DNA of 64,000 nt. It comes from Apostichopus japonicus (lineage: Eukaryota; Echinodermata; Holothuroidea; Aspidochirotida; Stichopodidae). Where the stretch lies: contig NC_092561.1 in the NCBI RefSeq assembly GCF_037975245.1, positions 11,841,001 to 11,905,000 on the forward strand, in the 5' to 3' direction. Shown here piece after piece: positions 1-13,749 of the stretch. The notes beneath the pieces were generated by a model that was not told where the DNA came from, made no database searches, and worked only from the letters and a program-made list of their open reading frames with translations. Within the stretch, counting starts at the first letter, position 1, and the number at the start of each line of letters is the position of its first letter. The position numbers were made by a program, and so were the translations under genes.

Positions 1-3000
1 GTACCGATCGATCGAATATGCGATACCGATCAATCGAATGTGGCGGTAACGTACAATCGAATGTGCGGTACCGATCAATCGATTGTGCGTTAACGATGAC
101 TCGAATGTGCGTTACCGATCAATCGAATGTTCGATACCGATCAATCGAATGTGCGTTACCGATCAGTCGAATGTTCGGTACCGATCAGTCGAGTTTGCGT
201 TACCGATCAATCGAATGTTCGGTACCGATCGATCGAATGTGCGGTATCGATCAATCGAATGTTCGGTACCGATGATTCGAATGTGCGGTACCGATGGGAT
301 CGAATGTGCGGTACCGATCAATCGAATGTGCGGTACCGATCCATCGAATGTGCGGTACCGATCAATCGAATTTGCAGTACCGATCAATCGAATGTGCGTT
401 ACCGATCAGTCGAATGTTCGGTACCAATTAAACTAATGTGCGATACCGATCAATCGAATGTTCGGTACTGATCAATCGAATGTGCGGTATCTAATAATCG
501 AATGTGCGGTACCGATCGATCGAATGTGCGGTATTGATCAATCGAATGTGCGGCACCGATCAATCGAATGTACGGTACCGATCAATCGAATGTGCGGAAC
601 CGATCAATCGAATGTGCGTTACCGATCAATCGAATGTGCGGTACCGATCGATCGAATGTGCGGTACCAATCAATCGAATGTTCGGTACCGATCGATCGAA
701 TGTGCGGTACCGATCGATTGAATGTGCGGTAACGATCAATCGAATGTGCGGTACCGATTAATCGAATGTTCGGTACCGATGAATCGAATGTTCGGTATCG
801 ATGAATCGAATAGTCGGTGTCGATGAATCGAATGTGCGGTACCGATCAATCGAATATGCGGTATCGATCACTCGAATGTTCGGTATCGATCAATTGAATG
901 TTCGGTACCGATCAATCGAATGTGCGATACCGATCTATCGAATGTGCGGTACCGATCAATCGAATGTTCGGTACCGATCAATCGAATATGCGGTACCGAT
1001 CGATCGAATGTGCGGTACCGATCGATCGAATATGCGATACCGATCAATCGAATGTTCGATACCGATGAATCGAATGTGCGGTATCGTTCAATCGAATGTT
1101 CGGTACCAATCGATCGAATGCGCGGACCCGATAGATCGAATGTGCGGTATCGATCAATCGAATGTGCGTTACCGATCAATCGAATGTGCGGTACCGATCG
1201 CTCGAACATGCGGTACCGATCAATCGAATGTGCGGTACCGATCAATCGAATGTGCGGTACCGATCAATCGAATGTGCGGAACCGATCAATCGAATGTGCG
1301 TTACCGATCAATCGAATGTTCGGCACCGATCGATCGAACATGCGGTATCGATGAATCGAATGTTCGGTACCGATCGATCGAATGTTCGGTATCGATGAAT
1401 CGAATGTTCGGTACCAATCGATCGAATGCGCGGACCCGATAGATCGAATGTGCGGTATCGATCAATCGAATGTGCGGCATAGAAAAATAGAATGTGCGGT
1501 ACCGATCAATCGAATGTTCGGTACCGATGAAACGAATTTGCAGTATCGATCGAATGTATGTTACCGATCGATCGAATGTGCGGAACCGATCAATCGAATG
1601 TGCGTTACCGACCAATCGAATGTGCGGTACCGATCTATCGAATGTGCGGTATCGATCAACCGAATGTTCGGTATCAATCGATCGAATGTGCGGTACCGAT
1701 CAATCGATTGTGCGTTACCGATCAATCGAATGTGCGTTACCGATCGATCGAATGTGCGGTACCGATAAATCGAATGTGCGGTATCGTTCAATCGAATGTT
1801 CGGTACCAATCGATCGAATGCGCGGACCCGATAGATCGAATGTGCGGTATCGATCAATCGAATGTGCGTTACCGATCAATCGAATGTGCGGTACCGATCA
1901 ATCGAATGTTCGGTACCGATCGATCGAATGTGCTGTAACGCTTAATCGAATGTGCGGTACTGATCAATCGAATGTGCGGTACCGATAAATCGAATGTTCG
2001 GTACCGATCGATCGAATGTGCGGTACCGATCAATCGAATGTGCGTTAACGATCAATCGAATGTTCGGTACCGATCAATCGAATGTTCGGTACCGATCGAT
2101 CGAATGTGGTGTAACGCTTAATCGAATGTGCGGTACCGATCAATCGAATGTGCGGTACCGATCAATCGAATGTGCCGTACCGATCGATCGAATGTGCGGA
2201 ACCGATCAATCGAATGTGCGTTACCGATCAATCGAATGTTCGGTACCAATCGATCGAATGCGCGGACCCGATAGATCGAATGTGCGGTATCGATCAATCG
2301 AATGTTCGGTACCGATCGATCGAATGTGCTGTAACGCTTAATCGAATGTGCGGTACTGATCAATCGAATGTGCGGTACCGATAAATCGAATGTTCGGTAC
2401 CGATCGATCGAATGTGCGGTACCGATCAATCGAATGTGCGTTAACGATCAATCGAATGTTCGGTACCGATCAATCGAATGTTCGGTACCGATCGATCGAA
2501 TGTGGTGTAACGCTTAATCGAATGTGCGGTACCGATCAATCGAATGTGCGGTACCGATCAATCGAATGTGCGGTACCGATCAATCGAATGTGCGGAACCG
2601 ATCAATCGAATGTGCGTTACCGATCAATCGAATGTTCGGCACCGATCGATCGAATGTGCGGTATCGATGAATCGAATGTTCGGTACCGATCAATCGAATG
2701 TTCGGTATCGATGAATCGAATGTTCGATACAGATGAATCGAATGTGCGGTATCGTTCAATCGAATGTTCGGTACCAATCGATCGAATGCGCGGACCCGAT
2801 AGATCGAATGTGCGGTATCGATCAATCGAATGTACGTTACCGATCAATCGAATGTGCGGTACCGATAAATCGAATGTTCGGTACCGATCGATCGAATGTG
2901 CTGTAACGCTTAATCGAATGTGCGGTACCGATCAATCGAATGTGCGGTACCGATAAATCGAATGTTCGGTACCGATCAATCGAATTTGCGGTACCGATCA

Positions 3001-6000
3001 ATCGAATGTGCGTTACCGATCAATCGAATGTGCGGTACCGATCAATCGAATGTTCGGTACCGATCGCTCGAATGTGCTGTAACGATTAATCGAATGTGCG
3101 GTACCGATCAATCGAATGTGCGGTACCGATCAATCGAATGTGCGGTACCGATCAATCGAATGTGCGGTACCGATCAATCGAATGTGCGTTACCGATCAAT
3201 CAAATGTTCGGCACCGATCGATCGAACATGCGGTATCGATGAATCGAATGTTCGGTACCGATCAATCGAATGTTCGGTATCGATCAATCGAATGTTCGGT
3301 ACCAATCGATCGAATGCGCGGACCCGATAGATCGAATGTGCGGTATCGATCAATCGAATGTGCGGCACCGAAAAATAGAATGTGCGGTACCGATCAGTCG
3401 AATGTTCGGTACCGATGAAACGAATTTGCAGTATCGATCGAATGTACGTTACCGATCGATCGAATGTGCGGTACCGATCAATCGAATGTTCGGTACCGAT
3501 CGATCGAATGTGCTGTAACGCTTAATCGAATGTGCGGTACTGATCAATCGAATGTGCGGTACCGATAAATCGAATGTTCGGTACCGATCGATCGAATGTG
3601 CGGTACCGATCAATCGAATGTGCGTTACCGATCAATCGATTTTGCGGTACCGATCAATCGAATGTGCGGTACCGATCAATCGAATGTGCGTTAACGATCG
3701 ATCGAATGTGCTTTACCGATAAATCGAATGTGCGTTAACGATCAATCGAATGTGCGGTACCAATCAATCGAATGTGCGGAACCGATCAATCGAATGTTCG
3801 GTACCGATCGATCGAATGTGCGGTATCGATCAATCGAATGTTCGGTACCGATCGATCGAATGTTCGTTATCGATCAATCGAATATGCGGTACCGATGAAT
3901 CGAATGTGCGGTACCGATCGATCGAATATGCGATACCGATCAATCGAATGTGGCGGTAACGTACAATCGAATGTGCGGTACCGATCAATCGATTGTGCGT
4001 TAACGATGACTCGAATGTGCGTTACCGATCAATCAAAATGTTCGATACCGATCAATCGAATGTGCGATACCGATCAGTCGAATGTTCGGTACCGATCAGT
4101 CGAGTTTGCGTTACCGATCAATCGAATGTTCGGTACCGATCGATCGAATGTGCGGTACCGATCAATCGAATGTGCGGTACCAATCAATCGAATGTGCGGA
4201 ACCGATCAATCGAATGTTCGGTACCGATCGATCGAATGTGCGGTATCGATCAATCGAATGTTCGGTACCGATCGATCGAATGTTCGTTATCGATCAATCG
4301 AATATGCGGTACCGATGAATCGAATGTGCGGTACCGATCGATCGAATATGCGATACCGATCAATCGAATGTGGCGGTAACGTACAATCGAATGTGCGGTA
4401 CCGATCAATCGATTGTGCGTTAACGATGACTCGAATGTGCGTTACCGATCAATCGAATGTTCGATACCGATCAATCGAATGTGCGTTACCGATCAGTCGA
4501 ATGTTCGGTACCGATCAGTCGAGTTTGCGTTACCGATCAATCGAATGTTCGGTACCGATCGATCGAATGTGCGGTATCGATCAATCGAATGTTCGGTACC
4601 GATGATTCGAATGTGCGGTACCGATGGGATCGAATGTGCGGTACCGATCAATCGAATGTGCGGTACCGATCCATCGAATGTGCGGTACCGATCAATCGAA
4701 TTTGCAGTACCGATCAATCGAATGTGCGTTACCGATCAGTCGAATGTTCGGTACCAATTAAACTAATGTGCGATACCGATCAATCGAATGTTCGGTACTG
4801 ATCAATCGAATGTGCGGTATCTAATAATCGAATGTGCGGTACCGATCGATCGAATGTGCGGTATTGATCAATCGAATGTGCGGCACCGATCAATCGAATG
4901 TACGGTACCGATCAATCGAATGTGCGGAACCGATCAATCGAATGTGCGTTACCGATCAATCGAATGTGCGGTACCGATCGATCGAATGTGCGGTACCAAT
5001 CAATCGAATGTTCGGTACCGATCGATCGAATGTGCGGTACCGATCGATTGAATGTGCGGTAACGATCAATCGAATGTGCGGTACCGATTAATCGAATGTT
5101 CGGTACCGATGAATCGAATGTTCGGTATCGATGAATCGAATAGTCGGTGTCGATGAATCGAATGTGCGGTACCGATCAATCGAATATGCGGTATCGATCA
5201 CTCGAATGTTCGGTATCGATCAATTGAATGTTCGGTACCGATCAATCGAATGTGCGATACCGATCTATCGAATGTGCGGTACCGATCAATCGAATGTTCG
5301 GTACCGATCAATCGAATATGCGGTACCGATCGATCGAATGTGCGGTACCGATCGATCGAATATGCGATACCGATCAATCGAATGTTCGATACCGATGAAT
5401 CGAATGTGCGGTATCGTTCAATCGAATGTTCGGTACCAATCGATCGAATGCGCGGACCCGATAGATCGAATGTGCGGTATCGATCAATCGAATGTGCGTT
5501 ACCGATCAATCGAATGTGCGGTACCGATCGCTCGAACATGCGGTACCGATCAATCGAATGTGCGGTACCGATCAATCGAATGTGCGGTACCGATCAATCG
5601 AATGTGCGGAACCGATCAATCGAATGTGCGTTACCGATCAATCGAATGTTCGGCACCGATCGATCGAACATGCGGTATCGATGAATCGAATGTTCGGTAC
5701 CGATCGATCGAATGTTCGGTATCGATGAATCGAATGTTCGGTACCAATCGATCGAATGCGCGGACCCGATAGATCGAATGTGCGGTATCGATCAATCGAA
5801 TGTGCGGCATAGAAAAATAGAATGTGCGGTACCGATCAATCGAATGTTCGGTACCGATGAAACGAATTTGCAGTATCGATCGAATGTATGTTACCGATCG
5901 ATCGAATGTGCGGAACCGATCAATCGAATGTGCGTTACCGACCAATCGAATGTGCGGTACCGATCTATCGAATGTGCGGTATCGATCAACCGAATGTTCG

Positions 6001-8487
6001 GTATCAATCGATCGAATGTGCGGTATCGATCAATCGATTGTGCGTTACCGATCAATCGAATGTGCGTTACCGATCGATCGAATGTGCGGTACCGATAAAT
6101 CGAATGTGCGGTATCGTTCAATCGAATGTTCGGTACCAATCGATCGAATGCGCGGACCCGATAGATCGAATGTGCGGTATCGATCAATCGAATGTGCGTT
6201 ACCGATCAATCGAATGTGCGGTACCGATCAATCGAATGTTCGGTACCGATCGATCGAATGTGCTGTAACGCTTAATCGAATGTGCGGTACTGATCAATCG
6301 AATGTGCGGTACCGATAAATCGAATGTTCGGTACCGATCGATCGAATGTGCGGTACCGATCAATCGAATGTGCGTTAACGATCAATCGAATGTTCGGTAC
6401 CGATCAATCGAATGTTCGGTACCGATCGATCGAATGTGGTGTAACGCTTAATCGAATGTGCGGTACCGATCAATCGAATGTGCGGTACCGATCAATCGAA
6501 TGTGCCGTACCGATCGATCGAATGTGCGGAACCGATCAATCGAATGTGCGTTACCGATCAATCGAATGTTCGGTACCAATCGATCGAATGCGCGGACCCG
6601 ATAGATCGAATGTGCGGTATCGATCAATCGAATGTTCGGTACCGATCGATCGAATGTGCTGTAACGCTTAATCGAATGTGCGGTACTGATCAATCGAATG
6701 TGCGGTACCGATAAATCGAATGTTCGGTACCGATCGATCGAATGTGCGGTACCGATCAATCGAATGTGCGTTAACGATCAATCGAATGTTCGGTACCGAT
6801 CAATCGAATGTTCGGTACCGATCGATCGAATGTGGTGTAACGCTTAATCGAATGTGCGGTACCGATCAATCGAATGTGCGGTACCGATCAATCGAATGTG
6901 CGGTACCGATCAATCGAATGTGCGGAACCGATCAATCGAATGTGCGTTACCGATCAATCGAATGTTCGGCACCGATCGATCGAATGTGCGGTATCGATGA
7001 ATCGAATGTTCGGTACCGATCAATCGAATGTTCGGTATCGATGAATCGAATGTTCGATACAGATGAATCGAATGTGCGGTATCGTTCAATCGAATGTTCG
7101 GTACCAATCGATCGAATGCGCGGACCCGATAGATCGAATGTGCGGTATCGATCAATCGAATGTACGTTACCGATCAATCGAATGTGCGGTACCGATAAAT
7201 CGAATGTTCGGTACCGATCGATCGAATGTGCTGTAACGCTTAATCGAATGTGCGGTACCGATCAATCGAATGTGCGGTACCGATAAATCGAATGTTCGGT
7301 ACCGATCAATCGAATTTGCGGTACCGATCAATCGAATGTGCGTTACCGATCAATCGAATGTGCGGTACCGATCAATCGAATGTTCGGTACCGATCGCTCG
7401 AATGTGCTGTAACGATTAATCGAATGTGCGGTACCGATCAATCGAATGTGCGGTACCGATCAATCGAATGTGCGGTACCGATCAATCGAATGTGCGGTAC
7501 CGATCAATCGAATGTGCGTTACCGATCAATCAAATGTTCGGCACCGATCGATCGAACATGCGGTATCGATGAATCGAATGTTCGGTACCGATCAATCGAA
7601 TGTTCGGTATCGATCAATCGAATGTTCGGTACCAATCGATCGAATGCGCGGACCCGATAGATCGAATGTGCGGTATCGATCAATCGAATGTGCGGCACCG
7701 AAAAATAGAATGTGCGGTACCGATCAGTCGAATGTTCGGTACCGATGAAACGAATTTGCAGTATCGATCGAATGTACGTTACCGATCGATCGAATGTGCG
7801 GTACCGATCAATCGAATGTTCGGTACCGATCGATCGAATGTGCTGTAACGCTTAATCGAATGTGCGGTACTGATCAATCGAATGTGCGGTACCGATAAAT
7901 CGAATGTTCGGTACCGATCGATCGAATGTGCGGTACCGATCAATCGAATGTGCGTTACCGATCAATCGATTTTGCGGTACCGATCAATCGAATGTGCGGT
8001 ACCGATCAATCGAATGTGCGTTAACGATCGATCGAATGTGCTTTACCGATAAATCGAATGTGCGTTAACGATCAATCGAATGTGCGGTACCAATCAATCG
8101 AATGTGCGGAACCGATCAATCGAATGTTCGGTACCGATCGATCGAATGTGCGGTATCGATCAATCGAATGTTCGGTACCGATCGATCGAATGTTCGTTAT
8201 CGATCAATCGAATATGCGGTACCGATGAATCGAATGTGCGGTACCGATCGATCGAATATGCGATACCGATCAATCGAATGTGGCGGTAACGTACAATCGA
8301 ATGTGCGGTACCGATCAATCGATTGTGCGTTAACGATGACTCGAATGTGCGTTACCGATCAATCAAAATGTTCGATACCGATCAATCGAATGTGCGATAC
8401 CGATCAGTCGAATGTTCGGTACCGATCAGTCGAGTTTGCGTTACCGATCAATCGAATGTTCGGTACCGATCGATCGAATGTGCGGTA
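1..8487. repeat. Higher-order repeat, 4,330-bp unit, two tandem copies
   Basis: Bases 1 to about 4,157 recur at 4,331 to about 8,487 with a constant offset of 4,330. Even rare monomers match, such as the variant CAATCAAAATG at about 4,031 and 8,361. I saw only isolated differences, for example GTACCGATCAATCGATT near 1,696 against GTATCGATCAATCGATT near 6,026. A shorter internal copy of the block start appears at about 3,911, 420 bp before the second unit. The first copy may start left of the window. Confidence 0.9.
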
Positions 8488-11400
8488 TCGATCAATCGAA
8501 TGTTCGGTACCGATGATTCGAATGTGCGGTACCGATGGGATCGAATGTGCGGTACCGATCAATCGAATGTGCGGTACCGATCCATCGAATGTGCGGTATC
8601 GATCAATCGAATGTTCGGTACCGATCGATCGAATGTTCGATATCGATCAATCGAATATGCGGTACCGATGAATCGAATGTGCGGTACCGATCGATCGAAT
8701 ATGCGATACCGATCAATCGAATATGGCGGTAACGTACAATCGAATGTGCGGTACCGATCAATCGAATGTGCGTTAACGATGACTCGAATGTGCGTTACCG
8801 ATCAATCGAATGTTCGATACCGATCAATCGAATGTGCGTTACCGATCAGTCGAATGTTCGGTACCGATCAATCGAATGTGCGTTACCGACCAATCGAATG
8901 TGCGGTACCGATCTATCGAATGTGCGGTATCGATCAACCGAATGTTCGGTATCAATCGATCGAATGTGCGGTATCGATCAATCGATTGTGCGTTAACGAT
9001 CAATCGAATGTTCGGTACCGATCAATCGATTTTGCGGTACCGATCAATCGAATGTGCGGTACCGATCAATCGAATGTGCGGTACCAATCAATCGAATGTG
9101 CGGAACCGATCAATCGAATGTTCGGTACCGATCGATCGAATGTGCGGTATCGATCAATCGAATGTTCGGTACCGATCGATCGAATGTTCGTTATCGATCA
9201 ATCGAATATGCGGTACCGATGAATCGAATGTGCGGTACCGATCGATCGAATGTGCGATACCTATCAATCGAATGTGGCGGTAACGTACAATCGAATGTGC
9301 GGTACCGATCAATCGATTGTGCGTTAACGATGACTCGAATGTGCGTTACCGATCAATCGAATGTTCGATACCGATCAATCGAATGTGCTATACCGATCAG
9401 TCGAATGTTCGGTACCGATCAGTCGAGTTTGCGTTACCGATCAATCGAATGTTCGGTACCGATCGATCGAATGTGCGGTATCGATCAATCGAATGTTCGG
9501 TACCGATGATTCGAATGTGCGGTACCGATGGGATCGAATGTGCGGTACCGATCAATCGAATGTGCGGTACCGATCCATCGAATGTGCGGTACCGATCAAA
9601 CGAATTTGCAGTACCGATCAATCGAATGTGCGTTACCGATCAGTCGAATGTTCGGTACCAATTAAACTAATGTGCGATACCGATCAATCGAAAGTTCGGT
9701 ACTGATCAATCGAATGTGCGGTATCTAATAATCGAATGTGCGGTACCAATCAATCGAATGTTCGGTACCGATCGATCGAATGTGCGGTACCGATCGATTG
9801 AATGTGGGGTAACGATCAATCGAATGTGCGGTACCGATTAATCGAATGTTCGGTACCGATGAATCGAATGATCGGTATCGATGAATCGAATAGTCGGTGT
9901 TGATGAATCGAATGTGCGGTACCGATCAATCGAATATGCGGTATCGATCACTCGAATGTTCGGTATCGATCAATTGAATGTTCGGTACCGATCAATCGAA
10001 TGTGCGATACCGATCAATCGAATGTGCGGTACCGATCAATCGAATGTGCGGTACCGATCAATCGAATATGCGGTATCGATGAATCGAATGTTCGATACCG
10101 ATGAATCGAATGTGCGGTATCGATCAATCGAATGTTCGGTACCAATCGATCGAATGTGCTGTAACGCTTAATCGAATGTGCGGTACCGATCAATCGAATG
10201 TGCGGTACCGATAAATCGAATGTTCGGTACCGATCAATCGAATTTGCGGTACCGATCAATCGAATGTGCGTTACCGATCAATCGAATGTGCGGTACCGAT
10301 CAATCGAATGTTCGGTACCGAGCGCTCGAATGTGCTGTAACGATTAATCGAATGTGCGGTACCGATCAATCGAATGTGCGGTACCGATCAATCGAATGTG
10401 CGTTACCGATCAATCGAATGTTCGGCACCGATCGATCGAACATGCGGTATCGATCAATCGAATGTTCGGTACCGATCAATCGAATGTTCGGTATCGATGA
10501 ATCGAATGTTCGGTACCAATCGATCGAATGCGCGGACCCGATAGATCGAATGTGCGGTATCGATCAATCGAATGTGCGGCACCGAAAAATAGAATGTGCG
10601 GTACCGATCAATCGAATGTTCGGTACCGATGAAACGAATTTGCAGTATCGATCGAATGTATGTTACCGATCGATCGAATGTGCGGAACCGATCAATCGAA
10701 TGTGCGTTACCGACCAATCGAATGTGCGGTACCGATCTATCGAATGTGCGGTATCGATCAACCGAATGTTCGGTATCAATCGATCGAATGTGCGGTTTCG
10801 ATCAATCGATTGTGCGTTACCGATCAATCGAATGTGCGTTACCGATCGATCGAATGTGCGGTACCGATAAATCGAATGTGCGGTATCGATCAATCGAATG
10901 TTCGGTACCGATCGATCGAATGTTCGTTATCGATCAATCGAATATGCGGTACCGATGAATCGAATGTGCGGTACCGATCGATCGAATATGCGATACCGAT
11001 CAATCGAATGTGGCGGTAACGTACAATCGAATGTGCGGTACCGATCAATCGATTGTGCGTTAACGATGACTCGAATGTGCGTTACCGATCAATCAAAATG
11101 TTCGATACCGATCAATCGAATGTGCGATACCGATCAGTCGAATGTTCGGTACCGATCAGTCGAGTTTGCGTTACCGATCAATCGAATGTTCGGTACCGAT
11201 CGATCGAATGTGCGGTATCGATCAATCGAATGTTCGGTACCGATGATTCGAATGTGCGGTACCGATGGGATCGAATGTGCGGTACCGATCAATCGAATGT
11301 GCGGTACCGATCCATCGAATGTGCGGTATCGATCAATCGAATGTTCGGTACCGATCGATCGAATGTTCGATATCGATCAATCGAATATGCGGTACCGATT

Positions 11401-13566
11401 AATCGAATGTGCGGTACCGATCGATCGAATATGCGATACCGATCAATCGAATATGGCGGTAACGTACAATCGAATGTGCGGTACCGATCAATCGAATGTG
11501 CGTTAACGATGACTCGAATGTGCGTTACCGATCAATCGAATGTTCGATACCGATCAATCGAATGTGCGTTACCGATCAGTCGAATGTTCGGTACCGATCA
11601 ATCGAATGTGCGTTACCGACCAATCGAATGTGCGGTACCGATCTATCGAATGTGCGGTATCGATCAACCGAATGTTCGGTATCAATCGATCGAATGTGCG
11701 GTATCGATCAATCGATTGTGCGTTAACGATCAATCGAATGTTCGGTACCGATCAATCGATTTTGCGGTACCGATCAATCGAATGTGCGGTACCGATCAAT
11801 CGAATGTGCGGTACCAATCAATCGAATGTGCGGAACCGATCAATCGAATGTTCGGTACCGATCGATCGAATGTGCGGTATCGATCAATCGAATGTTCGGT
11901 ACCGATCGATCGAATGTTCGTTATCGATCAATCGAATATGCGGTACCGATGAATCGAATGTGCGGTACCGATCGATCGAATGTGCGATACCTATCAATCG
12001 AATGTGGCGGTAACGTACAATCGAATGTGCGGTACCGATCAATCGATTGTGCGTTAACGATGACTCGAATGTGCGTTACCGATCAATCGAATGTTCGATA
12101 CCGATCAATCGAATGTGCTATACCGATCAGTCGAATGTTCGGTACCGATCAGTCGAGTTTGCGTTACCGATCAATCGAATGTTCGGTACCGATCGATCGA
12201 ATGTGCGGTATCGATCAATCGAATGTTCGGTACCGATGATTCGAATGTGCGGTACCGATGGGATCGAATGTGCGGTACCGATCAATCGAATGTGCGGTAC
12301 CGATCCATCGAATGTGCGGTACCGATCAAACGAATTTGCAGTACCGATCAATCGAATGTGCGTTACCGATCAGTCGAATGTTCGGTACCAATTAAACTAA
12401 TGTGCGATACCGATCAATCGAAAGTTCGGTACTGATCAATCGAATGTGCGGTATCTAATAATCGAATGTGCGGTACCAATCAATCGAATGTTCGGTACCG
12501 ATCGATCGAATGTGCGGTACCGATCGATTGAATGTGGGGTAACGATCAATCGAATGTGCGGTACCGATTAATCGAATGTTCGGTACCGATGAATCGAATG
12601 ATCGGTATCGATGAATCGAATAGTCGGTGTTGATGAATCGAATGTGCGGTACCGATCAATCGAATATGCGGTATCGATCACTCGAATGTTCGGTATCGAT
12701 CAATTGAATGTTCGGTACCGATCAATCGAATGTGCGATACCGATCAATCGAATGTGCGGTACCGATCAATCGAATGTGCGGTACCGATCAATCGAATATG
12801 CGGTATCGATGAATCGAATGTTCGATACCGATGAATCGAATGTGCGGTATCGATCAATCGAATGTTCGGTACCAATCGATCGAATGTGCTGTAACGCTTA
12901 ATCGAATGTGCGGTACCGATCAATCGAATGTGCGGTACCGATAAATCGAATGTTCGGTACCGATCAATCGAATTTGCGGTACCGATCAATCGAATGTGCG
13001 TTACCGATCAATCGAATGTGCGGTACCGATCAATCGAATGTTCGGTACCGAGCGCTCGAATGTGCTGTAACGATTAATCGAATGTGCGGTACCGATCAAT
13101 CGAATGTTCGGCACCGATCGATCGAACATGCGGTATCGATCAATCGAATGTTCGGTACCGATCAATCGAATGTTCGGTATCGATGAATCGAATGTTCGGT
13201 ACCAATCGATCGAATGCGCGGACCCGATAGATCGAATGTGCGGTATCGATCAATCGAATGTGCGGCACCGAAAAATAGAATGTGCGGTACCGATCAATCG
13301 AATGTTCGGTACCGATGAAACGAATTTGCAGTATCGATCGAATGTATGTTACCGATCGATCGAATGTGCGGAACCGATCAATCGAATGTGCGTTACCGAC
13401 CAATCGAATGTGCGGTACCGATCTATCGAATGTGCGGTATCGATCAACCGAATGTTCGGTATCAATCGATCGAATGTGCGGTTTCGATCAATCGATTGTG
13501 CGTTACCGATCAATCGAATGTGCGTTACCGATCGATCGAATGTGCGGTACCGATAAATCGAATGTG
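8150..13566. repeat. Higher-order repeat, 2,730-bp unit, two tandem copies
   Basis: The segment from about 8,150 to 10,880 recurs from about 10,880 to 13,566. The offset is 2,730 until about 10,370. It then becomes 2,686, because the second copy lacks exactly two monomers (44 bp) just after the AGCGCTCG variant monomer near 13,051. The loss of a whole number of monomers fits unequal exchange or slippage in monomer register. Confidence 0.88.
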
Positions 13567-13749
13567 CGGTATCGTTCAATCGAATGTTCGGTACCAATCG
13601 ATCGAATGCGCGGACCCGATAGATCGAATGTGCGGTATCGATCAATCGAATGTGCGTTACCGATCAATCGAATGTACGGTACCGATCAATCGAATGTTCG
13701 GTACCGATCGATCGAATGTGCTGTAACACTTAATCGAATGTGCGGTACT

